Positions 36,301 through 49,000 are shown, counted from the first letter of the stretch. The stretch is DNA of 64,000 bases from Vitis vinifera (GCF_030704535.1 NC_081822.1:28665001-28729000); one strand, 5' to 3'. Numbers and translations: made by a program. The notes: generated by a model not told the origin, from the sequence alone.

Positions 36301-36840
36301 TATTCGACGCATCATTGAAGACCCTGGGTGACCTAGCCTGTCATGCCAAAAGACAAAAACTTTTGGGTCGTTGAACTTCTGGTTCACGACAACATATGAT
36401 TCAATAGGCTTTATAGTTGTATGATACAACCCAGAGGAGAAAGCCGGGAGTTTTTCCATTATAAGCTTCTGGCCAGATATAATGGAAGTAATGTAAAGAT
36501 ATTCTACATTATCTTCATTCATAGTTTCAATATGATATCCATTTCTGCGGATATCTTTAAAACTAAGCAAATTTCTTCTGGATTTGCTAGAATATAACGC
36601 ATCATTTATATGGAATCTAGTTCCATTTGGCAATGTTATGTTTGCTCTTCCAGAGCCTTCAACTAAGTTTATAGTACCAGATATGGTACTTACAATAGCT
36701 TTTATTAATGTCAATTCGAGGAAATATCTTTTATCTCGAAGAATTGTGTGCGTGGTCGCACAGTCTGTGAGACATACATCATCCTCATTCATCTTAAGAC
36801 CAAATAACACATGGATTTCAGATATAACAAAAAAAAACAA
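33379..36840 (-). pseudogene. Copia pol: protease, integrase, reverse transcriptase, RNase H, with six nonsense mutations
   Basis: One frame runs from about 36840 to 33379, interrupted by stops at 34846, 34783, 34762, 34690, 34624 and 34123 (lowest coordinate of each codon). Domains in order: protease with a DCATTH active-site motif (near 36770); integrase zinc-binding HDRLGH...CAAC (near 36330-36210); integrase core with D in GDICGP, D in RLDNVGEF and E in NGLAES; reverse transcriptase with YVDD (near 34235); RNase H after 34065. The integrase core contains a duplicated seven-residue GPIHPPC unit. All stops lie in one frame with no frameshift. Five lie within 225 bp between the integrase C-terminus and RT. 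The true start is probably the ATG of MNEDD near 36793. Confidence 0.92.
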
Positions 36841-36917
36841 GGCATAATGTAAATAACAAAGTAAATCAGATGTAAATATAAGACATAATAATATATTATT
36901 TCATATATAAAGTAACA

Positions 36918-37623
36918 TCAATCAATGTTAATTTTCTCATCATTTATCAAATGGTCTGTTTTTTCATTGGAACCTCCAAAGAAATCAATGTCATAGTAGG
37001 TTAGGTCCAATCCATCACCATCGGTAAAGTTCATCTCTATATCTTTTCCTTTAGCTTTTATTGATGCTTGGTAAAGGTCGACCAAATGTTTGGGCGTACG
37101 ACAGGTACGTGACCAATGCCCCTTCATACCACATCTATAACAATTATTCTCATGGTTCTTAGGAGGTTTATCTTGTAAACGCTTCCCATTTTCTTATTTT
37201 GCCTCATTATTGTTCCATTTCATATTATTCCACTTCTGGTGGTGCAATGAGGCTTTCATTTTCTAAGAATTATTATTATAAGAACCATGGTATCGGGGAT
37301 TTCTTCCACGACCACAACCACGTTCTCATCCACGTCCACGAGTTTGGGACGATATTGCATTCACTTCAGGGAATGATTCAAATATAGTTGGATGAGACTG
37401 GTGATTTTTCATCAAAAACTTTTTTTAAAACCTTCATGGAGATGATGATGAAGGAAAATCAGTGTTTTTGTGCGATCTTGCAGGGATGCTTGATTTCATT
37501 TTTTTTTATCATAGCTCCAAGATTCATTGCATCAAGATGTATTTTAGCATCAAGGATCCAAGATAGATAGTTCTTTCCCAAAATGTCAAGTGCCACAAAT
37601 TCGAGTTTTGTGATATTCGACAT
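36918..37623 (-). pseudogene. Copia gag remnant with zinc knuckle, internally deleted
   Basis: The ATG at 37621-37623 opens with MSNITKLEFVALD and reads about 54 codons before a TGA. Beyond the break come a basic Arg/Gly-rich stretch and a CCHC zinc knuckle, CYRCGMKGHWSRTC (near 37145-37105), then an acidic tail ending at 36918. The distance from start to knuckle is about 500 bp, shorter than I expect for this lineage by some 80-100 codons, which points to an internal deletion plus stops. The intact part is nucleic-acid-binding. Confidence 0.85.
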
Positions 37624-37843
37624 TGTCAAATAACTTCATATATATGAAAAAACAATATTATTAGAATCAATTATAATAAATTGATAACATTGGTATAAAT
37701 TTGATTATAAACAAAATCAAATAATTTGTTTATAACTTTTAACAATATGTAACAAAATAAATCAACAATAATATAAATATGTAAAATTTTATTCTATATA
37801 AATAACTTCAAGTTTAAGATACGAGAATTACCTTCAGAGCAAT

Positions 37844-37857
37844 TCGTGCTGATAACG
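37844..37857 (-). other. Primer binding site matching the anticodon arm of tRNA-Ile
   Basis: CGTTATCAGCACGA on the minus strand directly abuts the 5' LTR. It does not match the 3' end of initiator tRNA-Met (TGGTATCAGAGC). It is complementary, apart from the wobble position, to the anticodon stem-loop UCGUGCU-A-AUAACG that I recall for plant tRNA-Ile(AAU). Confidence 0.55.
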
Positions 37858-38163
37858 TGTTGTAAAACAAGGACAAATATAATGCAAATCAAAGTAGTAG
37901 AGATAAAATATATCTTACTTTGATATATAATATGGAAGAAGGAATCAAAGAAGAGAATTGAGAAAGTGAAAGAAAGAGAGAGAGAGAGAGAGAGAGGATG
38001 AGAGGAAGAATTTTTCTTTCTTTTCTCGGGATGCTCTTACATGGGGTGTAAGAAGCCTTTTATAGGCTTCATAATATGAACTCCCATTACTCATCTTAAA
38101 GATGAGTAAATGGAGTTCATAATGGCCATCAATGTGGTCATTCACTACTCTTCATTTACAACA
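37858..38163 (-). repeat. 5' LTR of the Copia element (306 bp)
   Basis: Carries a longer GA tract (about 37975-37995) and a ~20-bp block missing from the other LTR; otherwise almost identical to it. Confidence 0.95.
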
Positions 38164-38845
38164 TTTATAACTTTATTTGTATTATATTTATGAATTTATA
38201 TTTATTTCAAAAATTAAAAACCTAAAGTTATCATGGTATTGCAAACTAAAGTATTTAAAACTTTAGTAGAAGTAAGCAATATATATAAATTAATCCTAGA
38301 TTGAGATGTAGGATATGCATATCCCACATCATATATTAATTTTTCATTAATTCTTTATTTTTTATATTACTTAGTTTTAAAATAAATTTTTTTATTATAA
38401 AATTAAATTTGTGGATAAAAAAGAATTAAAAAAATACTTATAAAGCATATTGTAAAATAATATTAAAATTTAAACTTAAAAAGGACAAAAAAAAAAGTCT
38501 AGGATATTGTGATAATAAGATAAGCATTAATATCTTATTACCATTTTCATAATTTGAGAACCACAATATTCTATAAATGAATGTTCTCCACATCTTAACT
38601 AGGATTCTCCAATTTAGGAATAATCTAAAAATGTCTCCTAATATACAAGGGAAGGAAACTTCTTGTAGTGATTTTAAAACGTTTGAACACATTTAGTTAA
38701 TTTGTTTTTCTCCAAATTTAATGATAACTACAAATCTTGTAATAATTTTTTGAAACTTTTCACATATTTTGGAAATCGATGTGGATGGTCGCTTGATTTT
38801 CTCCTTAATTATAATTTGTTTTTTTCTTCAATTACTACATTTGCT

Positions 38846-38854
38846 TATATAAAG
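38846..38854 (+). promoter_or_regulatory. TATA box of S1-family gene 3
   Basis: TATATAAAG starts 51 bp before the ATG at 38897, almost the same spacing as in gene 2. The AGAAG and CACATCAA leader motifs are also shared. Confidence 0.65.
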
Positions 38855-38896
38855 AAGACTAAGAAGAGAAGCACATCAAAATATTGCTCTTAGGGA

Positions 38897-39295
38897 ATGG
38901 CAAATCATAGCCTCTTTTCTTTTGTTCTTGTAGTGATCATCTTCATGTGCTTGATAGCATATGGGAAGAGTTATGATCCACTACCCACTCTTGAAGTCAT
39001 GAATGGCTTACCTGAATCGTATGTATCACAGCCATTAGACATTCGCATCAAGTCACAACATAGACCCCTTGATGAGCGCACTCTCAGGGTGGGTGAGAGC
39101 TTCCAATTGATGGTTGCCACACCGACAACATATTACCTTTACACAACCCTTGGAAGCCAATCTGCCAGTGTTAGTGTATTTGAGCCAACGAGAGATGGAG
39201 GTCATAGCATAGTCTATTCCCTGGTGAAAGAGGATGGGTTTTATCTTAGCTATGACAAAGTTACTTGGAAGATAATCGATACATGGCAGAAGTGA
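38897..39295 (+). CDS. S-protein homolog (plant self-incompatibility S1 family), gene 3
   Basis: Encodes 132 residues. It starts with the same MANHSLFS signal peptide as genes 1 and 2 and keeps the family blocks EVMNGLPE, LDIRIKSQ, DERTLRVGESFQL, VFEPTRDGGHS and LVKEDGFYLSYD. The rest has diverged clearly from genes 1 and 2, and the NAS glycosylation site is lost (YDKVTW). The mature protein has no cysteine. An AATAAA signal sits at 39345-39350, about 50 bp after the stop, and a TATA box is in place, so it looks expressible. It is an older paralog now separated from the pair by the Copia insertion. Confidence 0.78.
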   Translation: MANHSLFSFVLVVIIFMCLIAYGKSYDPLPTLEVMNGLPESYVSQPLDIRIKSQHRPLDERTLRVGESFQLMVATPTTYYLYTTLGSQSASVSVFEPTRDGGHSIVYSLVKEDGFYLSYDKVTWKIIDTWQK

Positions 39296-39359
39296 TGTAT
39301 TGATCTTAGCTTTGTTTTTGGTATCACATGACTGTACTTACTTGAATAAAATTAACTTT

Positions 39360-42300
39360 GCCGAAGGAATTTTACATGTGGTATTTTTACGATTTCAACA
39401 GTTTTGTGCTGATTTTTTTTTTATTTTGAGAAGATTCAATTTGAACGATAGAATGTGAGAATTTTTGCATGACAATACAAGTAGGCATAATTAGCATAAG
39501 TAACCAAATGTTTGAGAACAGTAAATATAATTAATCCTTACTTAAACAAAAAATTAGGGGCTTAACTTTATCAAATGTCTCTTATCAAGTTCTCCTTCAA
39601 GACCAGCACTTTTGTAGTTTTTCCTCTTGAAGCTCACATGTTGTAGCCAGTTCTAAAAAATAAAATAAAACATAAATATAATTAGTGCAAGTGGCCCTAC
39701 ATTATGCCAGCTGTAAAACTACCACTTTTGCATGCTTTTTTTTTTTTTTTTTTAATTCAATGTGTTGTTTTGAACTCCACTTCTCATGTCATTCCTTGGG
39801 TTCCAACATGTAGTAATAGAGCTAGGCCCAAAGTTTGAGTCATAGGAGCATCATATTTGGGGAATAATTGTTAGACATGCAAGAATGTTGCTCCCTAGAA
39901 ATGGTGGTTCAAATATGACCTAGGCGATAAGAAGTGTAAAGGAATAATATGATTAGAGATGGGACGAACTAATTCTTACTAACACCAAGCAATAGGACAA
40001 AATGAAGCTTGAGCTTGGAGCAGAAATAGTTGATTTAGATCAAGAACTTATTAGGTCAACTGTTACCACTATTTCAAGGTAATTGCATGATCCTTCAAAC
40101 ATGCTTATTTCTATGAGAAGTTGTTTCATAGATTTCTGAATAAATATACATATATTTTTTTACTTTTTGAATTTTGGGAAATATTTAAGTTTAGACGTTT
40201 TATTTATTGGATTTGATTTTTTTTATATATAGTTTCATTATTTTTGAAAAAGTTCTATTTTTAGTTGGAAATTTGAGAAGTTAAAATATATAAATAAATA
40301 AATAAATAATACTCACTACATAAACATCACATACATTTACCCATAGTATGTTGTCTAATATATTTTGAATAAGATATGTCTTATCCATATCATTTTCTCT
40401 ATTTCCCTCTCCACTAGTGTATGGACCTAGATTTGTTTTGAATATTAATTAGTAATTATTCTGATAAAATCTAAGGAATAAAACAAATCCAAGGAACAAA
40501 ACAAATGGGTGAATGCCCATAACTTAATGTTATTACATTGTTCCGATATTGTTGTTCTTTAGCATGTTTATGGCCAATTCATTTTAGAGGAACACCATGT
40601 AGGTCATTTTGCAAATTTTTTTAAAGTCTCAAATCTTTGTGACCATCTGGAATTGAATTTTTTCTTGTGCTTTGAGGTGCTTCTTGTACATAATCATGGA
40701 AAAATTTTGAGGAATGATTTTATTTTTTAGGAAGAATTCGTCTTTTAGAGGGAGGTCTTTTGGGTTCCCTTCTCACCTTGAAATGATCCTCAAATAAAGT
40801 AACTCAATTAAGAATACCTATTGGTTCTCTTGGTTGAAATATTTTCAATAAAAGCACAATTGAACTAAACCAAAAGCCTTAAACTTGTTAATTGGATTTT
40901 CTCATAAAGTACATGCTTAAAGGTCCTACTACACATTTGTTTGTCAAATTGTAGTATTTAGGACTCAATAATGATCATTTCATGTAAAAAATGGTTCTGC
41001 CTGCTAAGCACTTGTAATACCTTCAAAGGGGGTCTAAACGTCAATTTCCGAATATCAAGACATGACAATTTCGTAAAAATTGAAGAAATCTAAATTGCAA
41101 ACTGATTAAATCAATAAATACCCATAATAAAAGGACCATTCCATAGATGAAAGCGAGTTCCTTAGGGCCTCTTTCCTCGATCAACCTATTAATTTGACTA
41201 TTTGAAAGACATGAAACAAGACTAAACTTAGGAGTAAAAACAAATCATAAGAAAACAAACATTAAAATCCAAAACTCAAATCTAATAATGCATTGATCCA
41301 ATGAAAATGAAAGTATTCAATTACAACTAAAAAAAAAAATTGGATGATTGCAAGGCTACTAAAATAATCAAAACAAGATTGGAAAAATATGAGGAAACCT
41401 GAACTCCTGCCGCTTCCAAAATCTCCCCTTCCAAAAGTTCTATTGTAAAGCCAAAATGAAGAACGAAGAAGGAAAAAAGAAAGACCACTGAAAATCTCTT
41501 TGGTAGGCTCCCCTAATCATGCCCTAGATGGTCTAACACGTGGATGCATCCAAATATCAAGTGGAGTATCCAATGGTTGCTTGGAAAGGTCTAAAAAAGG
41601 TGAGCCCCACGTATGTTCCTCATGTCTCTTGTGCATATTAACTTATTCTGGTGAGATTGTTCAAACCACTTCAACCTTAAGTTCGATCACTCAATAAAAT
41701 TAAAAACCTATTGTCCCAAGTTTTTCCCAAAAGCACCATTATTAACCTTCAAAGTGAACTTTATAGATTTCCCTTTCACATTAATTTGCTTAGACAAAAG
41801 AGGTAAGTGTCTCTGCCTTTTCATTCAAAAGTTCCAGATTCTAAATTCAAGTTTTAATGATTTAGGTTGAAGTCTAGTTTACCTTGAAAACTAAATGCAT
41901 ATTTATACCATCACCACTTAAAACCTCCTATTCTAAATAATAATTTGACAAGCCTTTTGTGAATATTAACTTATTTGGGTGAGATTGTTCAAGCCACATC
42001 ACATTATCAACCTTAAGTTCAATCACTCAATAAAATAGAAAACTTATTGTCCCAAGTTTTTCCTAAAACCACCATTGTTAGCCTTCGAGGTGAACTTTAT
42101 AGATTTATCTTTCATGTTTATTTGCTTAGAGAAAAAAGGTAAGTGAGTCTATCTTTTAGCTCAAAATTTCAGCATTCTAAATTTATGTTTAATGATTTGG
42201 GTTGAAGTTTATATTACCTTGCAAACCATCATTCATAATTTTGTGGAAAGGGCAATGCACTATACTATGCCTTCTTACCAATGTAGCGGGTAGCAAAATC

Positions 42301-44950
42301 AGTGGCTTCCAAGCCCTACGACTTCACAATGCATGGATGGGAGATTCCTCTTAGACTCATACCCTAGTTTCCAGCTATTTATAAGCTTACACACGTATGC
42401 TTGAACTTCAAGACTCCTACCTATGTTGCGAACCTCAACTCTTGCCTTAGGAGAAGAGGCTCCATTACTCAGTAGGGACTATTATAAAAAATTATTCATT
42501 ATTTTTTTTTTTTTTGGGCTTTTTATACTTATATATATATATATATAGCAAACCCAATAACAACTTCAAGGATATTATACCCAAAATTATCATGCAAGAG
42601 CTTAGATCCTTAAGACCTTCAACCTACCTCACTTGTTTATATACATCATGTGTGATAAATGGAGCACAAGAAATATCCACCTAGATTACTAATAATTTAG
42701 GTTTTAAGTTGAACCCAATTACTAGGCCTCTACTTAATCAAGTAATTCAACCCTTAGTCTTCATGAAACCTGGTTTCAACTTACTTATCCTCCAAAGTTT
42801 TGTTACGAAAGACTCTTAAACTATAATCTAGGGAAGACTTTTCTAAAGGTTAAACAAAAATTAGATGTATATGCAAGTGTGAAGTATAAATATTCACAAG
42901 TGTTCTATTTTTTATTTTATTCTTTTTAAAATTTTCATTCTAACCCATCCTCTACCACACCATATCATATCACATCATATTCATATAATATTCAACAACT
43001 AAACATTGTCTTCAATGTTTTCAAGTGACAATGAAGGAATAAGACAATTTAATATTGTGGAAAAAGAATGAGTAAATGGAAGGATATTACCTCTCATAAC
43101 ATTAATGAAAGTATAAGGATAACATCGAGGATTATTTAAAAGTTATAAAAGAAACAAACTACAATGAAGCAGCCATAAAATAGGGTAAACAAAATAAAGA
43201 TAGGTAGATTTCTTTTTTGTTCACCCTTTTATTTATTCACTTAGGTTGATCATAAAAATAAGTTCAATAGAGGTGTGGAAAGTTGCCCTTTTTCTTGCAA
43301 AATATGAGCTTGGTGGTCTCACAACTCCACCACATTAGGCTTTGCCTCCCTATGCCAATGGGTGCCTTAATTTTTGCCTCGACCTTTCTTTAGACTTAGA
43401 AAAATAAGGTTTTGGTTGAGGTTATGCCCAAGTATTTATCTTTGGAATTTGGCTTATTTTAAAAAAAAAAAAATCACTACCAAGGAAATCAACAGCCTTA
43501 AAGTTATGCATCTCAACTAAAGATTGATGGTTCCATGGATGTATTAACATGATGAAATGTGGTTTGTCAAAAATTTGGATTCCATAAAGCCCTTCCTTAA
43601 TGTCTTGCTCTTCTTTTAGCTCAAAAGGTTAAGGTACAACTAGTTTCCTTGGTTTTGTACATTAGGTTGGAGGAGTTGAACTCTCCTTGCTCATGGGTAA
43701 CCAAAATAGAAGTAAGTTGATATACAGAGTTTGCAATATATTGTAAGGTTGTATAATGTTAGCATTGATGGAGGTTTGGTATTCCATGATGGTATTAGTC
43801 ATTTCCTTAAACACAATATTAGATGTCGGTGCATAGGAATAGCAACTTGGTTGAGGTTCATGGTACTAGGAATGAAGTTGTTGGAAAAAATAGGGTTCTC
43901 CATATGGAATGATCACTCCTCCTATCTAGGTTCATAGGGCTTGGGTGAAGTCTCCCAAAAGTGTCATAGGACATGTGCAAAGATGTGTGCATATATTTCC
44001 AATTATTCCATGTATGTCTTTCAAATGTTGTTACCCAACAATGTTCAACAATAAACAATTCGACCTAAACATTTTCTTTTTCTTTTTTTCTTTTCTTCTC
44101 TCATTTTTAATTGAAAAAATTTGAACTACAAAATATAAAAAGCAACTAGAGTAGAAAGAATTCATTGAGTAGTGAGGTCAATCACAACCAAACAAACTCC
44201 CACAAAACTTTACTGCACTATTTTTTCTGTGTCCTCCCTGGCAACAATGCCCCAAAACTTAACCACTTTCAAATGAATGTGTGTCAAAAGGTGTTTCCCC
44301 AAGTAAAGGGAGACGATTGTAGCTTTAAAAATCTTGGTGAGTCGAGCGTTGAACCTTAGGGAGTTGATTTTAGAATGTTGTGAAATGGAGATGTGTGAGG
44401 AATGAATGATAGATTTTTAGGGAAATTCTTTCTTTCAACTGATAGAGAAAAGGGGCTTGTAAATAGGGGAAAATCCAAGTGAACTTGATTTAAAACTTGT
44501 ATTAGCCCAATTTCACAAAATGTTGTGGAGTAGGGGACCTTTGGGTTCTCTTCTCACCATGAAATGATCCTCAAATAAGGTAGCTCAACCAAGAATATCC
44601 ATGCGCTTTCTTAGCTAGATTAATGTTTTCAATAAAGCACAATTGAAGTGAACCAAAAGCTTTAAACTTTTTGGTGAAAGTAATTGAATTATGAACATGA
44701 ACCTTCTATGAAATTTTATATTTTCAAAAAGCCGCATAGCAACTAATACCCTCAAGCAATATGTGCATAGTGTTTTTTTTGTTTTTTTTTAAAAAAAATC
44801 TTATATTGATGATTTATTAATATCAACACTAAAATTTATAAACACAACTTTTTCAATGCAAACTTTTTATATTAAAAATGTCAACTAAGAAAAACATTGA
44901 TGATTTTTGAATGTCAAGGCTAAGATAAACATCAAGCTCTTAACAAAAAA
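39360..44950. other. Diverged repeat-rich intergenic DNA, no gene
   Basis: No coding domain is recognised. A ~130-bp block around GAAATGATCCTCAAATAA at 40750-40880 recurs at 44540-44665. A T-run lies near 39738 and a TA run near 42530. Short open frames such as 43731-43937 and 44165-44359 have no family resemblance. The region is probably very old retroelement sequence. Confidence 0.45.
41620..42240. repeat. Two direct copies of a ~290-bp block, offset 328 bp
   Basis: The blocks at about 41620-41910 and 41948-42240 share ATTAACTTATT, GGTGAGATTGTTCAA, TTGTCCCAAGTTTTTCC and GTGAACTTTATAGATTT in the same order, with roughly one difference in six bases. Confidence 0.75.
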
Positions 44951-44967
44951 AAAAAAAAGTCATTATA

Positions 44968-45553
44968 AGAATCAATGTCCTAAGACACTTAAGGAAAAAG
45001 AGTGCATAGAGGCAGTAACCTATGCCTCAGTAATGGGTAGCCTTATGTAGATAGTGCTATGTACTAAACCAAATATTTGCTTTGTTGTAGGAATGATGAG
45101 TAGATACAGTCCAATCTGGGCTTAAATCATTGGACGACGATCAAATATATACTCAAGTATCTTTGGAGAATAAGGGATTTGATGCTAGTGTATCATTGTG
45201 ATGAGTTGGTACATTTTGAGTACTAGGATTCAGACTTTCAGTTTGATAAAGAGTCTTACAAATCTACCTTCGGATTTATGAACACTCTAGGTGGTGAGGA
45301 TCTAAGTTGGAGAAGTGTGAATCAATCATGTATTGTTGACTTCACTATGGAAGCTAAGTATGTTGCTGCTTCTAAAGTAGCAAAGGAGGCCATTTGGTTT
45401 TGGAAGTTCCTGATAACACTCAAGCTTGTACCCTTGGCTGCATCACCCTTAGTATTGTTATGTGATAATATTGGGTTGATGACATAGTTTAAAAAACTAA
45501 GAAACCATTAGAAGGGTAAACACATAGAGAGGAAGTATCACTTGATACGTGAG
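44968..45553 (+). pseudogene. Copia RNase H relic, left part (split by the hAT insertion)
   Basis: In broken frames it keeps Copia pol blocks: a VTYASVMGSL-like block near 45020, an LSWRSVNQSCI...FTMEAKYVAASKVAKEAIWF block at 45300-45400, and CDNIG near 45460. It ends with codons for KHIERKYHLIRE at 45553. The same frame resumes at 50777 after the hAT element. Confidence 0.88.
45546..45553 (+). other. 8-bp target-site duplication of the hAT element, left
   Basis: TACGTGAG, repeated exactly at 50769-50776. Confidence 0.95.
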
Positions 45554-45574
45554 CAAGGATGAAAATATCGGTAA

Positions 45575-45660
45575 TCACGGATATATCGGTAATTCGATTT
45601 TACGGATATATCGGAGATATTTTTGGATATATCGGAGATATATCGGTGGATATTATTGGT
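45575..45660. repeat. Left subterminal repeats of the hAT element
   Basis: Several copies of GGATATATCGG and near variants within 90 bp of the left terminus. The motif recurs at the right end near 50722. Confidence 0.75.
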
Positions 45661-46014
45661 AGGCTTAAAATTGTTAAAAACTCATGAAAATGCAAGAAAA
45701 ACCTCATAATAATATAATTAGAAGTATAATAGACATTTTAAAATTGTTTTATTGAAAAAATTGATATATATATATATATGATATAATTTGCGATATTAGA
45801 TGTAATTATATCATGTCGATCTATAAGAAATGTTAATTTCGTAATTGTTCTCATTATAAAGTCACATCAAATACTTCATTTCATTAAATAACAATAATTT
45901 GTACACATTACATTGCAATGTCCCTTTAGTACCAAAATGAGTTTCGATGTGGTTCAATGGGATTGATAGATGAAGGAACCCCAGCTTGCTGTTGGAGACA
46001 ATATTGGTACCAAG

Positions 46015-49000
46015 TCAATGAGCCTCGATAATATTGGTTATAAATTCTAACATGCCAAATCCTTCTTCCATCTGATATGGAATTTGGTATGGCATTTGTC
46101 TGGAAGGGGAATAATGCGACATACCATACTCTTCATCTGTTGAACTTGAAGGTTGACCATAACTCATCACATGAGGAGGGTAGACGTTAGCCTCATTCGA
46201 GGAGTCACTAAATTGAGTCCCTATACTCATAGATTCAAAACTCCCTGAAAGTAACTCCTCGTTATATGGTTCCATCATTCGTTCTCTTCCTCTATAAGGC
46301 CTCCCAATAGCTCCTATGCCTGGACCAGCTCTTCTAGAGCCATGGTCTTCATCCTGTGTGCAGTGTGTGAAATCATTTTCACAAGTAAATTGGTTGATTG
46401 GATATTGACTATGTCGACGTTCATCAATATCTCCTCCCCCATTATCACCTCCATCATCAGTTCCACCTCTTGAACCATCGTAACCAGAAGCAGAAGTACC
46501 TGCAGCACTAGGTCTACTACTATGGCCAGCACTTGTGGAGTCAATCTCTTGCTGGGAATATGTCGCATGAAGGGAATCATTAGTATCTTTGCTAAAACTT
46601 TCAGAGTGAACTTCTTCGGACAACACACGTTCAACATTAACTCCAAATTCTCGAGCATGAGCGGCAATTCGTGGATCAGGATTTCCAACTTTGTCATCCA
46701 AGTGTATAGGCCTAACCCACTGGAACAACTGATTATCTTCTTCTTCACCCACCTCGGCTGAAATGTCAAGAAGATCAAGGTAATCTTTTTCAGCAACTCG
46801 ATCATTTTCTGCCTCCATATCGCGTAACTTTAACCTCATATTATAGTAACAAAACACTAATTGCTCCAATCGAGAGTAAGCCAAACGATTTCGTTGCTTT
46901 GTGTGGATGAGAGCAAACGTGCTCCAATTTCTCTCACATGCAGAAGATGACGCAGTTTGTGAGAGAACTTTGATGGCTAACTTTCTCAATGTAGGTGTTT
47001 GATTCCCATACATAAACCACCATTCAGCTGCAACGAATTTGATAATCATATAAATACTTATGTGGTGAACTTACAATAATAATAATCAATTTTTTCCTAT
47101 AAAGACTCACCGGGCACCATGGTTGACCTTGATGCAATTGCCGCTCGATCACCGAATACTCTTTTTGCATCTCGAAAAAGTACAAGCTATGTATTCAACA
47201 TTTAATTTGTTAGTAAACGTTCAAATAAATTGATGAATGAAATTATTGTTTTATTGACAAAAATAACAATTTTTTATTCACCTCATTTCCAAATTGACCA
47301 AGCGATTCAGTAGTTGGATCTAATTTTGCAAAAACATCATGGACAGCTTGAAGTAGTTCCGAATCACTACCAACTCCACGCCTATATTGAAATCTTGGAT
47401 TCAAGAAGTATGCTACAATAAAATTTAGTAGAGTTAGTATTTTTTTTTTAAAGAAACTTAAATACAAAGTAAAAACTTATAAAGATATATAGTATTTAAG
47501 TACCTGCTGCATGAAGTGGATGTTTTAGTGTTTTCTGCCAACGATCTTGTATTATTTTGAACATCCAATCTCCAGCTCCTTGACGAATAAGGTTCTCTTT
47601 CATCACGTGCATAAGCTCGTACACAAATGGCATTGTGGGAACAACTTCAGAATCCACAAGTCGAAGCACCACGTATAATGGCTCATATAATGAAACTATA
47701 TTTGTCAATCTGTCCCAATACGTATGGTCAAACAATAATTGCTCCAATTCTCGTCCAAGTTTTGTGCGACTGAGTTTGTGTTGTGCCCATTCATCACTCA
47801 TAAACAATTTTTTCAAATCAGACCTTTTTTTTAGAAGACTGTCAAGAGCAATATAATTGGTAGCAAACCTTGTAGCTCCTGGTCGAACAATGTCTCCACC
47901 ACAATACTTTCTCATTTGTGCTAGTAACCAACCATGATTGTAAATGAAGTTAGTTATCTTGCGAGCATTGTTTATCACCTCGATAACATTGGGTCTTTTA
48001 CCGATGTCTTCAAAGATTAAGTCGATGCAGTGTGCCGCACACGGAGTCCAATATAAGTTATACTTCTTCATCAATTGTTTCCCTGCTTTCATGAATGCCG
48101 ACCCGTTATCTGTGACAATTTGGACCACATTTTCCTTACCGACTTCTTTGATAATAGTCTTCAAAAGCTCATATATATACTTGTGGTCTTTGATATAGTT
48201 CGATGCATCGACTGACTTAAGGAACACCGTGGTCCCTTTAGAATAAACCATGAAATTAATAATACTTAATTTCGTGGGCCCTGTCCATCCATCTGACATT
48301 ATTGTGCACCCATATGTCTTCCATCTTTCCCTTTGTTGGTTCACATAAGCTTCCATTTCTTTGTACTCCATTTCCAAGTATTTGTTCTTTATTTCATATG
48401 GAGATGGAGGTTCAATTCCCATTCCTGCACTTCATATGTAAAACATGTCACAAAATACTATACTTACTAAAAGTATAACACAATATAACATTTGATAAAT
48501 TAGTAATTACCTGCTTGTTGTGCACCAATAATCATATTCTTGAAGTGATGAGACTTTGCTTTTGCGGGTGCGACACTCTCATAAATGAAGAATTTGCTGA
48601 TTAAGCGTCCCATCGTTTCTTTAATTGCACCACCCTTGAATATATCTTTGATATTTTTTTGTTTTGCTGCAGAAGACTTGTAAAGCGAAGGGGCAATAGG
48701 GGGTGAATCATGCGAATGTCGCATACTCTGTGATTTTCGCATCGTCGATGGTATACCAGTAGAAGACTCTCCTGATTTGCGTTTGCTTCCTACAATATTC
48801 TCATGTTGTTCACGTTCCCAATTAGATGCTTTCGAGGCACGAACTACAGATCGATATGCATCTCGCTCATCCGGGTGCATATCTGTCGGATACATATACA
48901 CATCTTCATCCTCAGCATCTTCATCATCATCATCTTCGTTTACCAAATGTGTATGATGCGTCCCCATTGTGCCACGTAATTGACTACGAATTTCTTCAAT

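Larger units (their letters stand above)
32735..38163 (-). mobile_element. Complete Ty1/Copia LTR retrotransposon, 5429 bp, coding-defective
   Basis: The LTRs at 32735-33017 and 37858-38163 share TGTTGTAAA...TTTACAACA ends. The element is flanked by a perfect 5-bp target duplication, TTTAT (32730-32734 and 38164-38168). On the minus strand the order is 5' LTR, primer site, gag, protease, integrase, reverse transcriptase, RNase H, polypurine tract, 3' LTR, which is the Copia order. Gag has an internal deletion and pol carries six in-frame stops, so it cannot move by itself. Its LTRs differ by one substitution outside a GA tract and one ~20-bp indel, so insertion was recent. It separates S1-family genes 2 and 3. 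Confidence 0.95.

Noticed and set aside
46522-46761. Plus-strand and alternative minus-strand frames within the hAT transposase gene
   Set aside because: Shadows of exon 5; the spliced frame explains the conservation.
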